Shown: piece by piece, positions 26,063-34,224 of the stretch
Layout: each line of letters begins with the position of its first letter
How positions within the stretch are numbered: position 1 is the first letter of the stretch
Assembly (NCBI GenBank): GCA_902762875.1
Contig: CACWPS010000007.1
Span: forward strand, 34,350-98,349
Direction of reading: 5' to 3'
DNA length: 64,000 bases
From: Oscillospiraceae bacterium
GTDB taxonomy: Bacteria > Bacillota > Clostridia > Oscillospirales > Acutalibacteraceae
Program-made: the position numbers and the translations under genes
The notes under the pieces: model-generated
What the model was told of the DNA's origin: nothing
Database searches by the model: none
The model's input: only the letters and a program-made list of their open reading frames with translations

Positions 26063-28222
26063 ATGTTTGAAAATGCAAAATGGATAACCCGTAAACCTTG
26101 GCTTGAATGGAGAATGCCCTCCTACGAAGAATTACCTCCCGCACCGTATCTTACAAAAAGCTTTTATATTGAAAAATCGGTTGCTTCTGCCACTCTTAAT
26201 ATAGTTGCATACGGTCAGGGCGCATATTTCATCAACGGTAAAAGAATACCTGATTCATATTTGCCTACAATGCACTCCTTAACCGATAAAACTCTGGTTT
26301 ATAACTCATACGATATAACTGGGGATATAAAGCACGGAAAGAACAAGCTCGGCGTTGCAATCGGCAACGATTTTCAAACGAACCATTCAAATCCGTACAG
26401 AGGCTATGTCAGAATGATAGCACAGCTTGATATTACTTATAAGGACGGTACTGCTCAGCAGATAGTAAGTAATACAAGCTGGAAAACTGCCGATTCGCCG
26501 ATACTTTTTGATATGCGCCGTTGCGGTGAAAAATTTGACGCCCGTCTTAAAATAAACGGTTGGTGCGACCCTGATTTTGACGACAGTGCTTGGGATAATG
26601 CCTTTATCTGCAAGGGCTTAGGCGGTAAATTCCGAAAAAAGATAGTTGAACCCATACGAATCATACGGCTGATTAGGGGAACTGAAATTGAAAAAGGCTT
26701 ATTCGATTTCGGCACAAACACCGCAGGCTGGGCACGCATAAATGTTAAAGGAAAATCAGGAAACGAAATAGTTATTAAATACTCCGAAAGATTAACCGAC
26801 GATAATAAGAATGTTGATCAAGAATCAATTACAAACGGCGGTTCACATAAGGACCAATACATAATGGAGGGAAATCCCGACGGGGAGGAATGGGAGCAGT
26901 CCTTCATTTACCACGGCTTCAGATATGTTGAGGTTGAGGGTGAGTATGACGAAATTACGGTGGACGCCGTAGTTGCATTTACCGATATGCCCCTTACCTC
27001 AAGCTTTAGCTGTGATAACGATGTAATCAATAAAATCCATCACGCATGTATAAATTCAATACAAACCAACTGCCATGATTTAATGACCGATTGTCCCCAC
27101 CGTGAGCAAAATTTCTGGACGGGCGACGCAGCAGCAAGCGCTGAAGCTATTACGATGTCCTTTGACGCTTATAATATGCTTTCGGAATGGGCAGAGCATT
27201 TTAAGGATTCACAGCTTGATGACGGTCAGCTGCCCTGTATAGTTCCGCCCTTTGGCCGCGCATGGGAATATCTTTTTGCTACAGGCCCCGATTGGGACAG
27301 CGCTATAATACACCTGCCGTATTATGCTTACAAATACAGCGGAAGAAGAGAAATCGTAGATACGCTTTGGGAAAATATGAACAGGCTGCTTAAATATTTT
27401 GAAAGCCGCACCGAAAGCAGAATTCTAAATTTCGGTCTTGGTGATTGGGCTTGCTTTGGTAAGGACGGTGCAATGCACAAGGATATGTGTCCTATAGAAA
27501 TATCCGATACCTGTTTTTACCGTATAGATGCACTTATGATGGCTGAAATGGCAGAGGCTACAGGCCGTGACAGCAAGCCTTACTTATTGCTTGCGGATGA
27601 AATTAAGGCGGAGTTCAGAAATAAATTTATTATTGACGGTAAATTAACCTCTGATAATGATACAGCTGTTTCTATGTCTCTCTTTGCCGGAATGTATGAA
27701 AAAAACGAGGAACAAGCCGAGGCCGACAGATTAGCAAAGCATATTTCCGATAACGGTAAGCGTCTGTTCTGCGGAATACACGGTGTCAGGACAATATTTG
27801 ATATGCTTACGAAATTCGGGTATACACAGTTTGCGTTTGATGTTGTAACCGACGATAAATACCCGGGATATGCTGCGTCTGTTAAGGCAGGGCTTGACAC
27901 ATTGCCCGAAACATTTAATTTCGCATCAAAGGATAAGAGTGGTTTTTTAAGCCTTAACCACCATTTCTTTTCACATATCAATGCGTGGTTTTATAAAACC
28001 CTTGCAGGTATAAGAATTAACGGCTTCGGTTTTGAGGATGTTGTTATTGAACCTGTTTTTGTAGAGGGAATTAACGAGCTTACTGCCGAATCTCACGGAA
28101 TAAAGGTAAGCTACAACAGCAAAGCGGTTAAGGTTACATCGCCTTATCCTTTCACATTTAAGCAGGGCGGCAATACAGTTTCCTGTCAGAGCGGGGAATA
28201 TGAGTTTGAAAGGCAAATTTAA
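26063..28222 (+). CDS. Family 78 alpha-L-rhamnosidase-like glycosidase
   Basis: 719 residues, no signal peptide, so probably intracellular. N-terminal beta-sandwich with YFINGKRIPDSY and YNSYDITGDIKHGKNKLGV (Bac_rhamnosid_N pattern), a middle domain with LFDFGTNTAGWARINVKG, then the (alpha/alpha)6 catalytic barrel with DCPHREQNFWTGD (general acid region), MLSEWAEHFKDSQ and a C-terminal sheet domain ending IEPVFVEGINELTAESHGIK. Releases terminal L-rhamnose from glycosides in the characterised family members. GAAAGGA ribosome site. The exact substrate is unknown. Confidence 0.9.
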   Translation: MFENAKWITRKPWLEWRMPSYEELPPAPYLTKSFYIEKSVASATLNIVAYGQGAYFINGKRIPDSYLPTMHSLTDKTLVYNSYDITGDIKHGKNKLGVAIGNDFQTNHSNPYRGYVRMIAQLDITYKDGTAQQIVSNTSWKTADSPILFDMRRCGEKFDARLKINGWCDPDFDDSAWDNAFICKGLGGKFRKKIVEPIRIIRLIRGTEIEKGLFDFGTNTAGWARINVKGKSGNEIVIKYSERLTDDNKNVDQESITNGGSHKDQYIMEGNPDGEEWEQSFIYHGFRYVEVEGEYDEITVDAVVAFTDMPLTSSFSCDNDVINKIHHACINSIQTNCHDLMTDCPHREQNFWTGDAAASAEAITMSFDAYNMLSEWAEHFKDSQLDDGQLPCIVPPFGRAWEYLFATGPDWDSAIIHLPYYAYKYSGRREIVDTLWENMNRLLKYFESRTESRILNFGLGDWACFGKDGAMHKDMCPIEISDTCFYRIDALMMAEMAEATGRDSKPYLLLADEIKAEFRNKFIIDGKLTSDNDTAVSMSLFAGMYEKNEEQAEADRLAKHISDNGKRLFCGIHGVRTIFDMLTKFGYTQFAFDVVTDDKYPGYAASVKAGLDTLPETFNFASKDKSGFLSLNHHFFSHINAWFYKTLAGIRINGFGFEDVVIEPVFVEGINELTAESHGIKVSYNSKAVKVTSPYPFTFKQGGNTVSCQSGEYEFERQI

Positions 28223-28280
28223 TCTGCAAATAAAAAAATCCTATAATTGACGGTTGGTACGCCGACCCCCCGAAGTGCAC

Positions 28281-28394
28281 ATGTATAACGAGAAGGTTTA
28301 TATTAATGTTATACGCTCACTGCCTTACGAGGAACAGCATTACAGGCCACTATATAAGCGCAGTAAGCAGAGGAGAGAGCTGAATACGCAATGA
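28281..28394 (+). pseudogene. Unrecognised 37-codon gene fragment
   Basis: Opens MYNEKVYINVIRSLPYEEQH and ends RRELNTQ before TGA. It lies in the broken stretch 28223-28874, has no clear ribosome binding site, and is basic at its end like the tail of a longer protein. I do not recognise the family. The sequence around it (28395-28497) has no frame worth calling. Confidence 0.3.
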
Positions 28395-28497
28395 AAATTG
28401 CCGCTAAGGCGGCTTCGGTCACAGTATCGAGAAAAGGCACATCTGACTCTATACCGTATTTCAAAGCGTTGAGTTAGTTATTAAAGGCGACTGTTAA

Positions 28498-28581
28498 ATG
28501 TCAGCTAATATAAAATTCCAGTTACTTTTAAAGCCTGTTATAAAAGAATATCCTTGGGGCTGTACACGACTTAAAACTTAA
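28498..28581 (+). pseudogene. N-terminal scrap of a mannose-6-phosphate isomerase
   Basis: ATG start, then residues ending KPVIKEYPWGCTRLKT before TAA. The K-P-V-x-K-x-Y-x-W-G-G-T-R-L pattern is the family start of class I manA. Only 27 codons remain. It shows that a further sugar gene once stood in this island. Confidence 0.6.
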
Positions 28582-28622
28582 TTCGACTGTTGTAAATGAT
28601 ATTGAGTCTGTAATTTAATCAG

Positions 28623-28677
28623 AACCGCCGTCGGTATGGAACCCTTGCATCTTTGCTTTGATAAGGATACAAAGGGA
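28623..28677 (+). repeat. 55-base fragment of the GH2 3' end
   Basis: Identical as read to 31172-31226 in the downstream GH2 gene (starting AACCGCCGTCGGTATGGAAC). Joined after a few bases to a piece of the SGNH gene. Confidence 0.9.
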
Positions 28678-28690
28678 TATTACAATACTA

Positions 28691-28735
28691 TATGACAGTG
28701 CTATTGAAGATATTGCAAGACATTACGGTATACCG
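28691..28735 (+). repeat. 45-base fragment of the SGNH hydrolase gene
   Basis: Matches 31734-31778 with one substitution. Its end, ATACCG, is also where the plsC copy begins, so the join is at a shared six-base sequence. Confidence 0.9.
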
Positions 28736-28860
28736 AGATTGAATTCAGGGTATTAAGCGTGATTACCCCCGAAGAGTATGAGGGTATGAATACCGCAGAG
28801 CTTGGCGATATTATCCATTCCCAAATGAAAACCGCGCTTGACGAGATAAGAAACAATAAA
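28730..28860 (+). repeat. Copy C of plsC 3' end
   Basis: Matches 24375-24505 with a few substitutions and loses the original stop (TAG reads CAA). It runs directly into the ribosome binding site of the GH2 gene (AAGGAGCG before the ATG at 28875). Confidence 0.92.
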
Positions 28861-28874
28861 CAAGGAGCGATTTT

Positions 28875-31244
28875 ATGAGCAAAATATTAATTGACAGAGA
28901 TTGGAAATTTATAAAAGGTGACGAGGGCGGCAGCTTAGCTGCTTCTCATGCAAAAGGCGGGGCAGGTAACGGCATAACTCAGGCAGAAGGTTTCGATGAT
29001 TCCAAGTGGGAAAATGTGAATCTTCCGCATGATTATGTTATTGACGGTACGCCTGTTCCTTCACGAAATCGAGGGGAAGACCTTTCGGCAATTCCTGCAA
29101 TGGAAACTATGGACAGTATGCTTACGGTAAACGGTTCCTTGGAACGGTGTGTGTCATGGTATCGCAAGCATCTGTATATTTCAAAGGAGACCTTAGGAAA
29201 AAGGGTGTTTGTTCTGTTTGACGGAATTTTCCGTAACAGCACCGTTTTTGTAAACGGCTTTAATTTAGGTACGCATTTAAGCGGATATACGCCGTTTTTG
29301 CTGGATTTGACCGATTTCTTACTGTATGGCGAGGATAATGTTTTAGCTGTCCGAGTTGACCCTGTTCTTCCCGAGGGCTGGTGGTACGAGGGCGGAGGAA
29401 TTTACCGTCATGTATGGCTTATAGATGTACCGCAGATATATTCCCTGCCGGAGGAAACCTTTATTCGAACCGAAATCAACACAGAGTGTAAAACTGCGTG
29501 TGTAAGCCTTGAAACTACTATCCATAATTCCTCTGATTCGGATCAAGAAATATCTCTTGCTTACATAATAAAAACCCCTGACGGAACAATTGCCGCAAGA
29601 GTCGAAGCGCATGGGGAATGTGCTAAAAATTCCGAAACTGTTTTAAAGACACAGGTGCAGCTTTCGGATATTATCTTGTGGGATACGGAAAACCCTGCAC
29701 TTTACAGCCTTGAGATAATTTTGCCGGAAGACCTCCGGTGGAATATTCCGTTTGGCTTGCGCACTCAATGTTTTGACCCTGATAAAGGTTTTTTATTAAA
29801 TGGAATTCCACTTAAGCTTAAAGGCGTTTGTATGCATCAGGACCATGGCGGTATTGGTGTTGCGTTGTTTGACGGTATGCAGGAGTACCGTTTAAAAAAG
29901 CTTAAGGAAATGGGCTGTAACGCATTGCGAACCTCGCATAATCCGCCAACACCGGAGCTGCTTGACGCCTGTGACCGTTTAGGAATACTGGTTATGGAGG
30001 AAACCCGCATTTTATCAAGCAGCAAGGAGTACCTTGAACAGCTTGGTTCAATGGTTTTACGCGACAGGAATCATCCTTCGGTTATATTGTATTCTATTGG
30101 CAACGAGGAAACTCAAATACAGTTTAAGGACTGCGCCTCAAGAATTGCTCGCACTATGAAAAACACAATACATAAATTTGATGACACAAGACCTATAACC
30201 GAGGCGTTATTGCTTTGGGACGGAAATACCAAAAAGACCGTTACCGATGTTTCCTTAGCCGACCCGATTAACAGTCAGGTTGATGTTGTGGGGATTAATT
30301 ATTGCATATCCACATGGGACGATCTACATAAGCACAATTCCGATAAGGGCTTTGTTATTACCGAATCACGCTGTTTTTCTGCGACTCGGGGTTGCAAACG
30401 CTCTCTTGCAGAGGGATGTCGGTTGAGTATATTTGATATGTTCCACTCAAACGGCAGGTGGGCAGCAGAGGATGAATGGAAATTTGTCGCAGAACACGAT
30501 TATGTAAGCGGTTCCTTCATATGGACGGGATTTGATTACCGAGGTGAGCCCACACCTTACGGATGGCCTGCTGTTTCCTCACAGTTCGGAGTTTTCGACC
30601 TATGCGGCTTTCCGAAAGATTCTTATTACTATTATCGTTCCTGGTGGCGTGACGAGCCGATTGTATATGTAAGTCTGTATCAGACGGATGAGGATGGCAA
30701 ATATCGGGCGCTTTGTTTTTCTAACTGTGAATGCGTCGAGTTGTATATTAACGGTGTTTCCTGCGGTGAACAGACTATGGAAAGAAACGGCCATTTGATT
30801 TGGGAAAACATTGATTATCAGTCCGGTGAAATCAAAGTAATAGGCAGAATCGGTGAGGAAGATGCCTGCGAGTATTCTTTTAAAGATACGGGCACCCCAA
30901 CAAGGTTGTCGGCAGAAACAGAGGCGGTTTATTCTTCTGCAGATGAAAGAAGATATATAATAGTTAATATATATGCGCTTGATTCCGAAAATTTATTGGC
31001 AGAAAAAGCAGATACAGAGCTTTTGCTTGGAACTGATAATTGTAAAATAATGGGTGTTGCTAACGGCGACCCAATGAACCACACAAATACGAAAGCATCG
31101 CTTATCAGACTTTTTGGCGGTTGTGCACAGGTTATTCTGGAAACATCTGAGGAATTGTCGGAATTAACCGTAACCGCCGTCGGTATGGAACCCTTGCATC
31201 TTTGCTTTGATAAGGATACAAAGGGAAGGTATAATAATTTTTAA
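28875..31244 (+). CDS. Family 2 glycoside hydrolase (beta-galactosidase/glucuronidase type)
   Basis: 789 residues without signal peptide. Sugar-binding domain (1-190) with WKFIKGDEGG and SWYRKHLYIS, an immunoglobulin-like domain, then the TIM barrel with LRTSHNPPTPELLDACDRLG, acid/base E411 in YSIGNEE and nucleophile E497 in VITESRC, followed by FIWTGFDYRGEP and a DUF4982-like C-terminal region. Retaining exo-glycosidase; characterised relatives act on beta-galactosides, glucuronides or related plant or host glycans. Its last 75 bases are partly copied at 28623. The SGNH gene follows after 33 bases. Confidence 0.92.
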   Translation: MSKILIDRDWKFIKGDEGGSLAASHAKGGAGNGITQAEGFDDSKWENVNLPHDYVIDGTPVPSRNRGEDLSAIPAMETMDSMLTVNGSLERCVSWYRKHLYISKETLGKRVFVLFDGIFRNSTVFVNGFNLGTHLSGYTPFLLDLTDFLLYGEDNVLAVRVDPVLPEGWWYEGGGIYRHVWLIDVPQIYSLPEETFIRTEINTECKTACVSLETTIHNSSDSDQEISLAYIIKTPDGTIAARVEAHGECAKNSETVLKTQVQLSDIILWDTENPALYSLEIILPEDLRWNIPFGLRTQCFDPDKGFLLNGIPLKLKGVCMHQDHGGIGVALFDGMQEYRLKKLKEMGCNALRTSHNPPTPELLDACDRLGILVMEETRILSSSKEYLEQLGSMVLRDRNHPSVILYSIGNEETQIQFKDCASRIARTMKNTIHKFDDTRPITEALLLWDGNTKKTVTDVSLADPINSQVDVVGINYCISTWDDLHKHNSDKGFVITESRCFSATRGCKRSLAEGCRLSIFDMFHSNGRWAAEDEWKFVAEHDYVSGSFIWTGFDYRGEPTPYGWPAVSSQFGVFDLCGFPKDSYYYYRSWWRDEPIVYVSLYQTDEDGKYRALCFSNCECVELYINGVSCGEQTMERNGHLIWENIDYQSGEIKVIGRIGEEDACEYSFKDTGTPTRLSAETEAVYSSADERRYIIVNIYALDSENLLAEKADTELLLGTDNCKIMGVANGDPMNHTNTKASLIRLFGGCAQVILETSEELSELTVTAVGMEPLHLCFDKDTKGRYNNF

Positions 31245-31277
31245 TCAATTTAATTATCTAAAAAAGGAGACAGTAAA

Positions 31278-31952
31278 ATGAATAACAATTATATTTATGC
31301 TTCGGTTAATATGTTCGGCTCGGTGGGCGCAATCGGGGACAGCTATACTGCGGCTTCTGTCGAAAACTCAGAGGGCAAATGGATTGATCTTATCGATCAA
31401 TCGTGGGTCGGAACATTATGTAACAGAGCCGGAGTTCCTTTCAGCAAATACGGTCAGGGCGGCGCAACCACTAAAAGCTATTTGGCAGGCAGAATGACGG
31501 ATGTTTTGAATTCCATGCCTAATGATGCATATTTTTTCGCACTTGGAATTAATGATTCGAACAATGATTTTGAGCTCGGAACCATTGACGATATACACGA
31601 TGATGATTTTACGAAAAACCCGGACACCTTTTACGGCTGTTACGGTAAAATTATTGCACAGGTAAAAAATCACGCCCCTAAAGCAAAGCTGATTATGGTC
31701 AAAATAATGACGAACGGCCCCAAAAAGCTGAACTATGACAGTGCTATTGAAGATATTGCAAGACATTACGGCATACCGTTTATTTCCCCTTCCGATGACG
31801 ATTTCTTTTCAAGTGAAGCGTATAACGATTATAAGGTCAGCGGCCATCCCACAGCGATGGGATATTCGATGATTGGGCTTGCTATGGAACGGCTGTTTTC
31901 AAAGTGCGTAACCGATAATTTAGAATATTTCAAGTTTTCAACTGTCGGATAA
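31278..31952 (+). CDS. SGNH/GDSL-family hydrolase
   Basis: 224 residues, no signal peptide. Block I is GAIGDSYTAA with the catalytic Ser, block II glycine in GQGGATTKSYL, block III Asn in LGINDSNND, and block V Asp-x-x-His-like SGHPTAMGYSMIG. Such enzymes remove acetyl or other acyl groups from sugars or lipids. Position directly behind GH2 suggests deacylation of the same glycan (inferred). Good AAAGGAGAC ribosome site. Confidence 0.88.
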   Translation: MNNNYIYASVNMFGSVGAIGDSYTAASVENSEGKWIDLIDQSWVGTLCNRAGVPFSKYGQGGATTKSYLAGRMTDVLNSMPNDAYFFALGINDSNNDFELGTIDDIHDDDFTKNPDTFYGCYGKIIAQVKNHAPKAKLIMVKIMTNGPKKLNYDSAIEDIARHYGIPFISPSDDDFFSSEAYNDYKVSGHPTAMGYSMIGLAMERLFSKCVTDNLEYFKFSTVG

Positions 31953-32011
31953 TTTGATATTTTTAAGTTTATCCATTATTCAAAAGTTTTATTGAAATGT
32001 GTGGTAGCATT

Positions 32012-32977
32012 ATGAAAGCCAAAAAAATTATTTTTGATACAGATATAGGTTGGGACTGTGATGATGCAGGAGCCTTGGCGCTAATTCATTCTCTGTGCAA
32101 TAAGGGTGAAGCCGAATTACTGGCGGTCACCGCTACATATTATCATAGATATGTAGCCGGATGCATAGACGCCATTAACAGATTTTACGGCAGGATAGTT
32201 CCTGTAGGTGTAAATTATGCAAGGCGTGATACCTTTGTTGAAGCAGAGCACCCTGAAAATACATATGTCGGTTATGCAAAGCCCATATGCGAAGAATTCC
32301 CTAACGGCTATAAAGACGGCAAAGCGGAAGACAGCATAAGGCTTATGAGAAAAATCCTCGCTAACCAGGCTGACAACAGCGTTACCATTGTGGCGACAGG
32401 CACGCAAACTTGTCTTGCGCAGCTTCTTAAGAGCGAGGCGGACGATATTTCCGAGCTTTCGGGTGCCGAGCTTATTAAGAAAAAGGTTGAAAGAACCGTG
32501 GTTATGGGTGGCCGTTTTAAGGATACATGGCCTATGCCGATTATTGAAGGGGGTGTAGGGGAGCTTATTGCGGAATACAACATAAAAGGTGATATTGAAG
32601 GCGCACGGACCGTTTGCGATAATTGGCCAGGCGAGCTTGTTTTTGCAAGCTACGAAATAGGCAATTACTGCATTACCCTTAAAAATGTCAAATACGATGA
32701 AAAAGACCCCAACCCTGTTGCATACGCTTATAAGCTCTTTCCTTGGAGAGCCTTAGGCCGTGAAAGCTGGGATTTGACCGCCGCACTTTACGGAATACGC
32801 CCCGATTATGGCTATTACTATTTGCACGAATTCGGAAAGGTCAATGTTTCGGATGAGGGTATAACCACATGGGAGAAATCGGATAAATTCCGTCAGTCAT
32901 ATCTGTTGCCACGCAAGGATTACAGCTTTATTGAAAATGACATCGAAGCTATCATTGAGTCGGAGCTGCCGATTTAG
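32012..32977 (+). CDS. Inosine-uridine nucleoside hydrolase-like protein
   Basis: 321 residues from the ATG at 32012; an in-frame ATG at 31997 would add five residues. Neither has a strong ribosome site. The N-terminal Asp cluster FDTDIGWDCDDAGALALIHS is the calcium/ribose-binding motif of the family, normally DTDxGxDDxxA, here with an extra residue pattern DxDCDDA. Members hydrolyse N-glycosidic bonds of nucleosides. The island context allows a nonstandard glycoside substrate. The end is followed by a small AGGG/CCCT hairpin (32989-33003). Confidence 0.85.
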   Translation: MKAKKIIFDTDIGWDCDDAGALALIHSLCNKGEAELLAVTATYYHRYVAGCIDAINRFYGRIVPVGVNYARRDTFVEAEHPENTYVGYAKPICEEFPNGYKDGKAEDSIRLMRKILANQADNSVTIVATGTQTCLAQLLKSEADDISELSGAELIKKKVERTVVMGGRFKDTWPMPIIEGGVGELIAEYNIKGDIEGARTVCDNWPGELVFASYEIGNYCITLKNVKYDEKDPNPVAYAYKLFPWRALGRESWDLTAALYGIRPDYGYYYLHEFGKVNVSDEGITTWEKSDKFRQSYLLPRKDYSFIENDIEAIIESELPI

Positions 32978-33066
32978 ATATTGACACAAGGGGACGGTAC
33001 CCTGTCTTTCTTTCCTATCATTGATTTGTCCGAAAAAACGGATTTGTGAATAAGTAAAAATAATAA

Positions 33067-33095
33067 TTGACATTTTATTTCCCGTATGCTATAAT
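33067..33095 (+). promoter_or_regulatory. Promoter of the str operon
   Basis: TTGACA at 33067-33072 and TATAAT at 33090-33095 with a 17-base spacer, a full consensus. The rpsL GTG lies 60 bases downstream. Confidence 0.92.
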
Positions 33096-33154
33096 GCTTT
33101 AGTATGCGGGATTATGCTTTTCCGCAACAAAAAATTTAAGGGAGGTGTAACAGA

Positions 33155-33577
33155 GTGCCTACGTTTAACCAGTTGGTTCGCAACGGCCGCGAAACTATCG
33201 AGAAGAAGGCTAAGGCTCCGGCTCTTTTAAAGGGTTATAACTCTATGAAGCGTCGCCAGACCGATAACGATTCTCCTCAGAAGCGTGGCGTTTGCACAGC
33301 CGTAAAGACTTCCACACCTAAGAAGCCGAACTCTGCTCTTCGTAAAATTGCGAGAGTCCGTCTTTCCAACGGAATCGAGGTTTCAGCCTATATTCCCGGA
33401 ATCGGACACAATCTTCAAGAGCACAGCGTTGTTCTTATTCGTGGAGGACGTGTTAAGGACCTTCCCGGTGTGCGTTACCATATCGTACGCGGAACTCTTG
33501 ACACACAGGGCGTTGCTAAGAGAATGCAGAGCCGTTCAAAGTACGGCGCAAAGCGTCCAAAAGCAGGTGCGAAGTAA
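33155..33577 (+). CDS. rpsL: 30S ribosomal protein S12, GTG start
   Basis: Decoding-centre protein. 140 residues: [11 protein letters not shown] opening, [21 protein letters not shown] (streptomycin-site loop), [28 protein letters not shown] with the Asp that RimO methylthiolates. GTG start with GGGAGGTG upstream. First gene of the str operon. The long basic start up to SPQKRGVC is typical of Gram-positive S12. Confidence 0.98.
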   Translation: MPTFNQLVRNGRETIEKKAKAPALLKGYNSMKRRQTDNDSPQKRGVCTAVKTSTPKKPNSALRKIARVRLSNGIEVSAYIPGIGHNLQEHSVVLIRGGRVKDLPGVRYHIVRGTLDTQGVAKRMQSRSKYGAKRPKAGAK

Positions 33578-33702
33578 TTTTAATGAATTTATCTCTGCTG
33601 CATAAACAGGCAGCGGCGTTTATATATAACGCCTTTGCTTGGTGACACGGGGAAAAAGCTTCGAGTACCAATGATATCATTACTATGAAGGAGGGAAGTA
33701 AA

Positions 33703-34173
33703 GTGCCAAGAAGAGGTTTTGTCGCAAAACGCGACGTACTGCCGGATCCGGTTTACAATTCCAAGAAGGTTACCCGCCTTATCAACAACATTATGCTTGA
33801 CGGTAAGAAGGGTGTAGCACAGCGAATTGTATATGGTGCTTTCGACATTATTAGTGAAAAGACGGGCAAGGACCCGCTTGAGGTATTTGACCAAGCTATG
33901 GAAAATGTTATGCCGCAGCTTGAGGTTAAGGCTGTCCGTAAGGGCGGCGCTACCTATCAGGTACCGTTCGAGGTTCGTCCCGAAAGAAAACAGACCTTAG
34001 GTCTCCGTTGGCTGACAACCTACAGCCGTGCCCGCTCTGAAAGAACAATGAAGGAGCGTCTCGCAGGCGAGATTTTGGATGCTGTCAACGGTATGGGCGG
34101 CGCCGCTAAGAAGCGTGAGGATACTCACAAGATGGCGGAGGCCAACAGAGCGTTTGCTCACTACAGATGGTAG
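33703..34173 (+). CDS. rpsG: 30S ribosomal protein S7, GTG start
   Basis: 16S 3'-domain assembly protein that also contacts E-site tRNA. The GTG at 33703 gives [20 protein letters not shown] and 156 residues, the usual length. GGAGGG lies 11 bases upstream; an ATG at 33685 would include the ribosome site itself and is rejected. The 125-base gap after rpsL contains a GGCGTT/AACGCC hairpin (33612-33630), possibly a weak attenuator. Confidence 0.97.
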   Translation: MPRRGFVAKRDVLPDPVYNSKKVTRLINNIMLDGKKGVAQRIVYGAFDIISEKTGKDPLEVFDQAMENVMPQLEVKAVRKGGATYQVPFEVRPERKQTLGLRWLTTYSRARSERTMKERLAGEILDAVNGMGGAAKKREDTHKMAEANRAFAHYRW

Positions 34174-34224
34174 TTTGATTACTGATTTTATTATTGCCGC
34201 TTGAATAGCGGAATGGAGGTTAAT

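Noticed and set aside
33685-33702. ATG at 33685 as rpsG start
   Set aside because: It would place the GGAGGG ribosome site inside the gene; the GTG at 33703 gives the normal S7 N-terminus and length.
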